In this document: positions 43,319 through 46,294 of the stretch, piece by piece | Layout of the letters: each line of letters begins with the position of its first letter | How positions within the stretch are numbered: position 1 is the first letter of the stretch | NCBI GenBank assembly: GCA_023430365.1 | Contig: JAEZAS010000387.1 | Span: 1 to 46,294 of the forward strand | From: Planctomycetota bacterium | GTDB lineage: Bacteria; Planctomycetota; Planctomycetia; Pirellulales; Pirellulaceae | DNA length: 46,294 nucleotides | Direction of reading: 5' to 3' | Notes under the pieces: generated by a model | What the model saw: only the letters and a program-made list of their open reading frames with translations | Told to the model about the DNA's origin: nothing | The model's database searches: none | Program-made: the position numbers and the translations under genes

Positions 43319-43417
43319 GAGACTGCCTTCCGCTAAGTCGTTGCCTGATTCGTAAACCGAGCATCGTAGCAGTTTTGTGGCCGGCTGACGAGCGGCGAGC
43401 ACGGGAGGAGTAACTGT

Positions 43418-44737
43418 CTAGCCTGCCAGCAGTTCCCGCATCACCTTGCCCTGGCTCAGGGCCATGGGACGGCCGATCGGCGTCTCCAGTTCCTCGCTCG
43501 GATCGATGCCCAGGGCGGTCAGGATCGTCGCGTGAATGTCCTCGACATTGCGGGGATCGGCCACATCGGCGAGGCGGTCCTTGTCGTCCAGTCGCGGCCT
43601 GGGAGACGTTTCGCCAACCACGCGGCCCCCCTGAATTCCGCCGCCGGCTAGGGCCACGCTGAAGCCGTGCGGCCAGTGGTCCCGTCCGTCGAGCGGATTG
43701 AGACGGGGCGTGCGGCCAAATTCTCCGGCACATAGTACGACGGTCTTGTCGAGCAACTCGCGCTGCTTCAGGTGCTTGATGAGGGAGGCGAAAGCGGGAT
43801 CGAGAATGTCATTTCGGCCCTTGCACAGTTCGTGATTGTTGGCGTGCGTGTCCCAGCCGTCGAGCGTGACTTCCACGCAGCGGACACCCACCTCAATCAG
43901 TTGCAATGCCGCCAGGCAACTGCGACCAAACGGCGTTTCGCCGAATTCCTTGCGCAGCGATTCAGGCGTGTCGCTCACATTGAACGCCTTCAATTGCTCT
44001 GACGACATCATTCGTCGGGCCGCGGCGATCGAGGAAGCGTGCAGTGTCTTTTGGTCCAGATCCTTTAGTCGACCTCGGGCGAAGCGGGCTTCGACGACAT
44101 TCTGCAAGTCGTCGAGGCGGCGCTGAGCCCGCTCTTCGGAGACGCGAGCCGTGACGTCGGGAATGGGGCCGACTGGATCGAATGTCTTGAAGGCGTCGTA
44201 GTTCGCTCCCAAATAGCCACCACGCGCCGGCCATTGGCTCGGGATGATCGAGATGTGCCGGGGGATTTCGACGTTGTCACGCTGCTTGTGGCAGAGAATA
44301 GCGCCGAGCGATGGGTGGATGAGTGTCGGATCGGGGCGATACCCGTTCTTCACCGTATAGGTGGCCCGCTCGTGATCTCCCTCCTTGCTGACAATCGACC
44401 GCACGAGCGAAATGGAATCCATTTGCTCGGCCAGAAGGGGCAGGCCGTCGGCAATCTGAATATCCGACGCGGCGGTCTTGATGGCTTTGGTGTCACCGCC
44501 AATCTTCTCGCCCGGATGCGGATCGAAAGTTTCGAGTTGGCTCGGCCCGCCTTGCAGCCAGAGGACAATCAGTGACCGGGCGGGCTCACGCGTTGGCGAA
44601 CTCTCATTGGCCCTTGCCAGTCGTTCCGCCAGCGGAGTGAGCCAACCGAGCCCAGCCACGGCGGTCGACTTCAGCAGCGTCCGCCGGCGGAAATGGTGGT
44701 TCCAGGAGCAGAGAGAATCGAATTCAGTTCGGGACAT
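43418..44737 (-). CDS. DUF1501 protein with Tat signal
   Basis: Exported protein of 439 residues in the DUF1501 (sulfatase-like, alkaline-phosphatase superfamily fold) family abundant in planctomycetes. The Tat signal has FRRRTLLKSTAVAGLGWL (R17-R19). Family blocks include LWLQGGPSQLETFDPHP, SIVSKEGDHERATYTVKNGY, GWDTHANNHE, VVLCAGEFGRTPRLN and GRDHWPHGFSV. The start at 44737 follows an AGAG-containing region and 16 nt after the DUF1549/DUF1553 stop, so the two form an operon, the usual arrangement of these families. The substrate is not known; a role in breakdown of sulfated or complex polymers is often proposed. Confidence 0.93.
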   Translation of the reverse strand: MSRTEFDSLCSWNHHFRRRTLLKSTAVAGLGWLTPLAERLARANESSPTREPARSLIVLWLQGGPSQLETFDPHPGEKIGGDTKAIKTAASDIQIADGLPLLAEQMDSISLVRSIVSKEGDHERATYTVKNGYRPDPTLIHPSLGAILCHKQRDNVEIPRHISIIPSQWPARGGYLGANYDAFKTFDPVGPIPDVTARVSEERAQRRLDDLQNVVEARFARGRLKDLDQKTLHASSIAAARRMMSSEQLKAFNVSDTPESLRKEFGETPFGRSCLAALQLIEVGVRCVEVTLDGWDTHANNHELCKGRNDILDPAFASLIKHLKQRELLDKTVVLCAGEFGRTPRLNPLDGRDHWPHGFSVALAGGGIQGGRVVGETSPRPRLDDKDRLADVADPRNVEDIHATILTALGIDPSEELETPIGRPMALSQGKVMRELLAG

Positions 44738-44753
44738 GATCGGCTCTGTGCTC

Positions 44754-46294
44754 TTAGTGGTTCCACGAGAACTCGGTGCTATTGATGAGTATCCAGTAGA
44801 GGTCTTCGAGGGCCTGGACTCGCTCCGCACCTCGCAAGCCAGCCAATCGCCCGCTGAAGTGCAGCGATTCCTGCTCGTCCGGCCGGCGCGACAAGACAGC
44901 CAGATAGGCCACCTCGACCGCTTGTTCGTCGCTCGGCGTCTGGTGGGCGAGGCGTGTGGCCGAATTGGCAATCAGGTTCTCGCGCGTGCGTTCCTTGACC
45001 AGTTGACCGTTCATCATCAACAGCCGTTGGGGGATCGTTCCAGCCCGGTCGTCGAATTCGTCCTCACCGATGTCGCCGTAGCGCTTGACGAACTCGTTGA
45101 TTTCGCCAGCCTTGGCCAGCCGCCAGACGATGTGCGACTCGGCGTCGATCGTCGTCAGCGAGGAGGACTGAATCAGTCCTCCCGCCACCTGCTCGGGCCG
45201 CAGCCGGGCCAGCGGGAATGCCGCCCACTTGTCCTCGTGCCGGGGAGTGATCTCGAAGTCGGCCCGGCTGTCGCGCTGGAAGGCGTCGCTGGCGGCAATC
45301 AGCCGAATGAGACGCTGCAGGTCGTAGTCATGGGCGACGAGATCGTCGGCCAGCAACTGAAGGCCCGGCGGATACTTGCCAAACAGCGGAATGTCGTCGA
45401 TCGGCTCCACCAGCGGCCTGCCGAACATCAGGGCCCAGATGCGATTGACGGTCGCTCGGGCAAACGGCCTGTTTTCGGGATGGGTGACCCAGGCCGCCAG
45501 TTGCTCCCGATGACTGCCGGATTGTGCGTGATGTTCGGCGAGGTACGGAACCTTCGTGGGCACGACGACTTCATCGTCGGCATCCAGGTATTTGAAGCGG
45601 TAGGGCTGCTCTTTGTCGTAGACGCCGACGAGCCCCACCTTGGCGTCGGAGAAGAAAGCGGCGAGTTGATGAAAGTCGGCTTGCGTTCCGGTGCGAGGAT
45701 TACCGGCGTCGCCGAGCATGATGTTGCCGAGCTTGTCGTCGTGGCATTGTAAGCAATCGATTCGCATGCCCAGAAACGCCCGCGCGACGCGCCCCGCCAG
45801 GCGGACTTCGTCCGGTTCATTGGCCATGTCCTGCCGGCTGGTGACAGTCACGAAATTCGTCGCGGGAGTGCCCGTCCAAAGGCCATCGTCGGCGATGAGC
45901 CGTCGCACGAGGACGTCGTACCGGGCGTTCTCGGCCAGGCTGTCGCTCAGCCAATTCACAAATCGGCGGCGACGATAGATGAGGAAAGGGCCATCCTCCA
46001 CGCCGACGTAAGCCCGGGCCAGCCGCTCGGCCATGTAGTCGGCGTAACGACGGTCCTCCAGCAGATGCGAGATCCACCACTCGACGCGATGCTCCGGCTG
46101 CACCCTCTCGAGAGCTCGAATCTCTTCGAGCGAAGGAATGGTCCCGGTCAGAGCGAGAGAAAGGCGACGGGCAATCGCCAGATCGTCAGCCTTGGGCGTC
46201 GGACTGAGGCCCTGGCTTTGCCAGTGGTCGTGGAACTGCTGGTTGAGCAAGTCGAGAGACGACCCGATGTCGCTCCCGCGTGGTCGAGGCAGGT
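44754..46294 (-). CDS. DUF1549/DUF1553 protein (N-terminus beyond the window)
   Basis: Partial gene: the frame is open to the window edge, so the start and any N-terminal cytochrome-like domain are missing. At least 512 residues are present. The first part matches DUF1549 (FHDHWQSQGLSPTPKADDLA, RRLSLALTGTIPSLEEI, LLEDRRYADYMAERLARAYV), with a CLQCHDD heme-type or metal motif. The C-terminal DUF1553 part has LAAWVTHPENRPFARATVNR, WALMFGRPLVEPIDD and YLAVLSRRPDEQE. These planctomycete proteins almost always pair with DUF1501 proteins and are thought to act together in the periplasm; the reaction is not established. Confidence 0.9.
   Translation of the reverse strand, partial: LPRPRGSDIGSSLDLLNQQFHDHWQSQGLSPTPKADDLAIARRLSLALTGTIPSLEEIRALERVQPEHRVEWWISHLLEDRRYADYMAERLARAYVGVEDGPFLIYRRRRFVNWLSDSLAENARYDVLVRRLIADDGLWTGTPATNFVTVTSRQDMANEPDEVRLAGRVARAFLGMRIDCLQCHDDKLGNIMLGDAGNPRTGTQADFHQLAAFFSDAKVGLVGVYDKEQPYRFKYLDADDEVVVPTKVPYLAEHHAQSGSHREQLAAWVTHPENRPFARATVNRIWALMFGRPLVEPIDDIPLFGKYPPGLQLLADDLVAHDYDLQRLIRLIAASDAFQRDSRADFEITPRHEDKWAAFPLARLRPEQVAGGLIQSSSLTTIDAESHIVWRLAKAGEINEFVKRYGDIGEDEFDDRAGTIPQRLLMMNGQLVKERTRENLIANSATRLAHQTPSDEQAVEVAYLAVLSRRPDEQESLHFSGRLAGLRGAERVQALEDLYWILINSTEFSWNH

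Overview
The window looks like a chromosomal segment of a planctomycete, most likely of the Pirellula/Blastopirellula side. The evidence is the style of the partial 16S rRNA, two DUF1559 proteins with pilin-type N-termini, a DUF1549/DUF1553 plus DUF1501 pair, a 719-aa SEC-C protein, YHS-like repeats, a ThiD2-ThiE fusion, and two giant dockerin-bearing surface proteins whose N-termini carry an LExRxxxA word. GC content is high and most genes are single units or pairs rather than long operons. Taxonomy is inferred from the sequence alone; no search was run.

Layout. 1-974 is the 5' two thirds of a 16S rRNA gene on the minus strand. Its leader has a boxA-like site and a sigma70-type promoter at about 1239-1266. 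1795-5654 is a polyamine-type ABC transporter operon on the plus strand (ATPase, two permeases, Tat/lipoprotein binding protein) with ATGA and GTGA overlaps. 5835-22304 is almost entirely two minus-strand genes for secreted proteins of 1690 and 3646 residues. Each has its own rho-independent terminator, and their upstream regions share several sequence blocks. 22620-25377 holds small or poorly characterised genes (methyltransferase-like, zinc ribbon, 75-aa protein, HTH protein).

25502-36571 is mostly housekeeping: hemC, a ComF-like protein, an LptF/LptG permease, an acyl-CoA synthetase, two stress-type small proteins, clpC, a membrane TPR protein and thiD2-thiE. 36652-39846 holds a YHS-like membrane protein, a small lipoprotein and two DUF1559 proteins. 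40012-43318 is the SEC-C protein followed by ribD. 43418 to the window end is a DUF1549/DUF1553 gene (cut by the edge) followed by a Tat-exported DUF1501 protein.

The most interesting signals are outside the genes. Five intergenic gaps hold paired inverted copies of short words, and in three of them each copy is itself a hairpin. Two families start with GTAG, as REP elements do. In another, the two copies differ by two compensated base pairs around a constant GTAA loop. One GTAG copy supplies the stop codon of comF, and a single copy sits just before the methyltransferase start. These look like REPIN-type elements of several families in one genome; no transposase for them is in the window. 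The second signal is the shared upstream architecture of the two giant genes, whose products also share an unusual basic N-terminus without a hydrophobic signal peptide.
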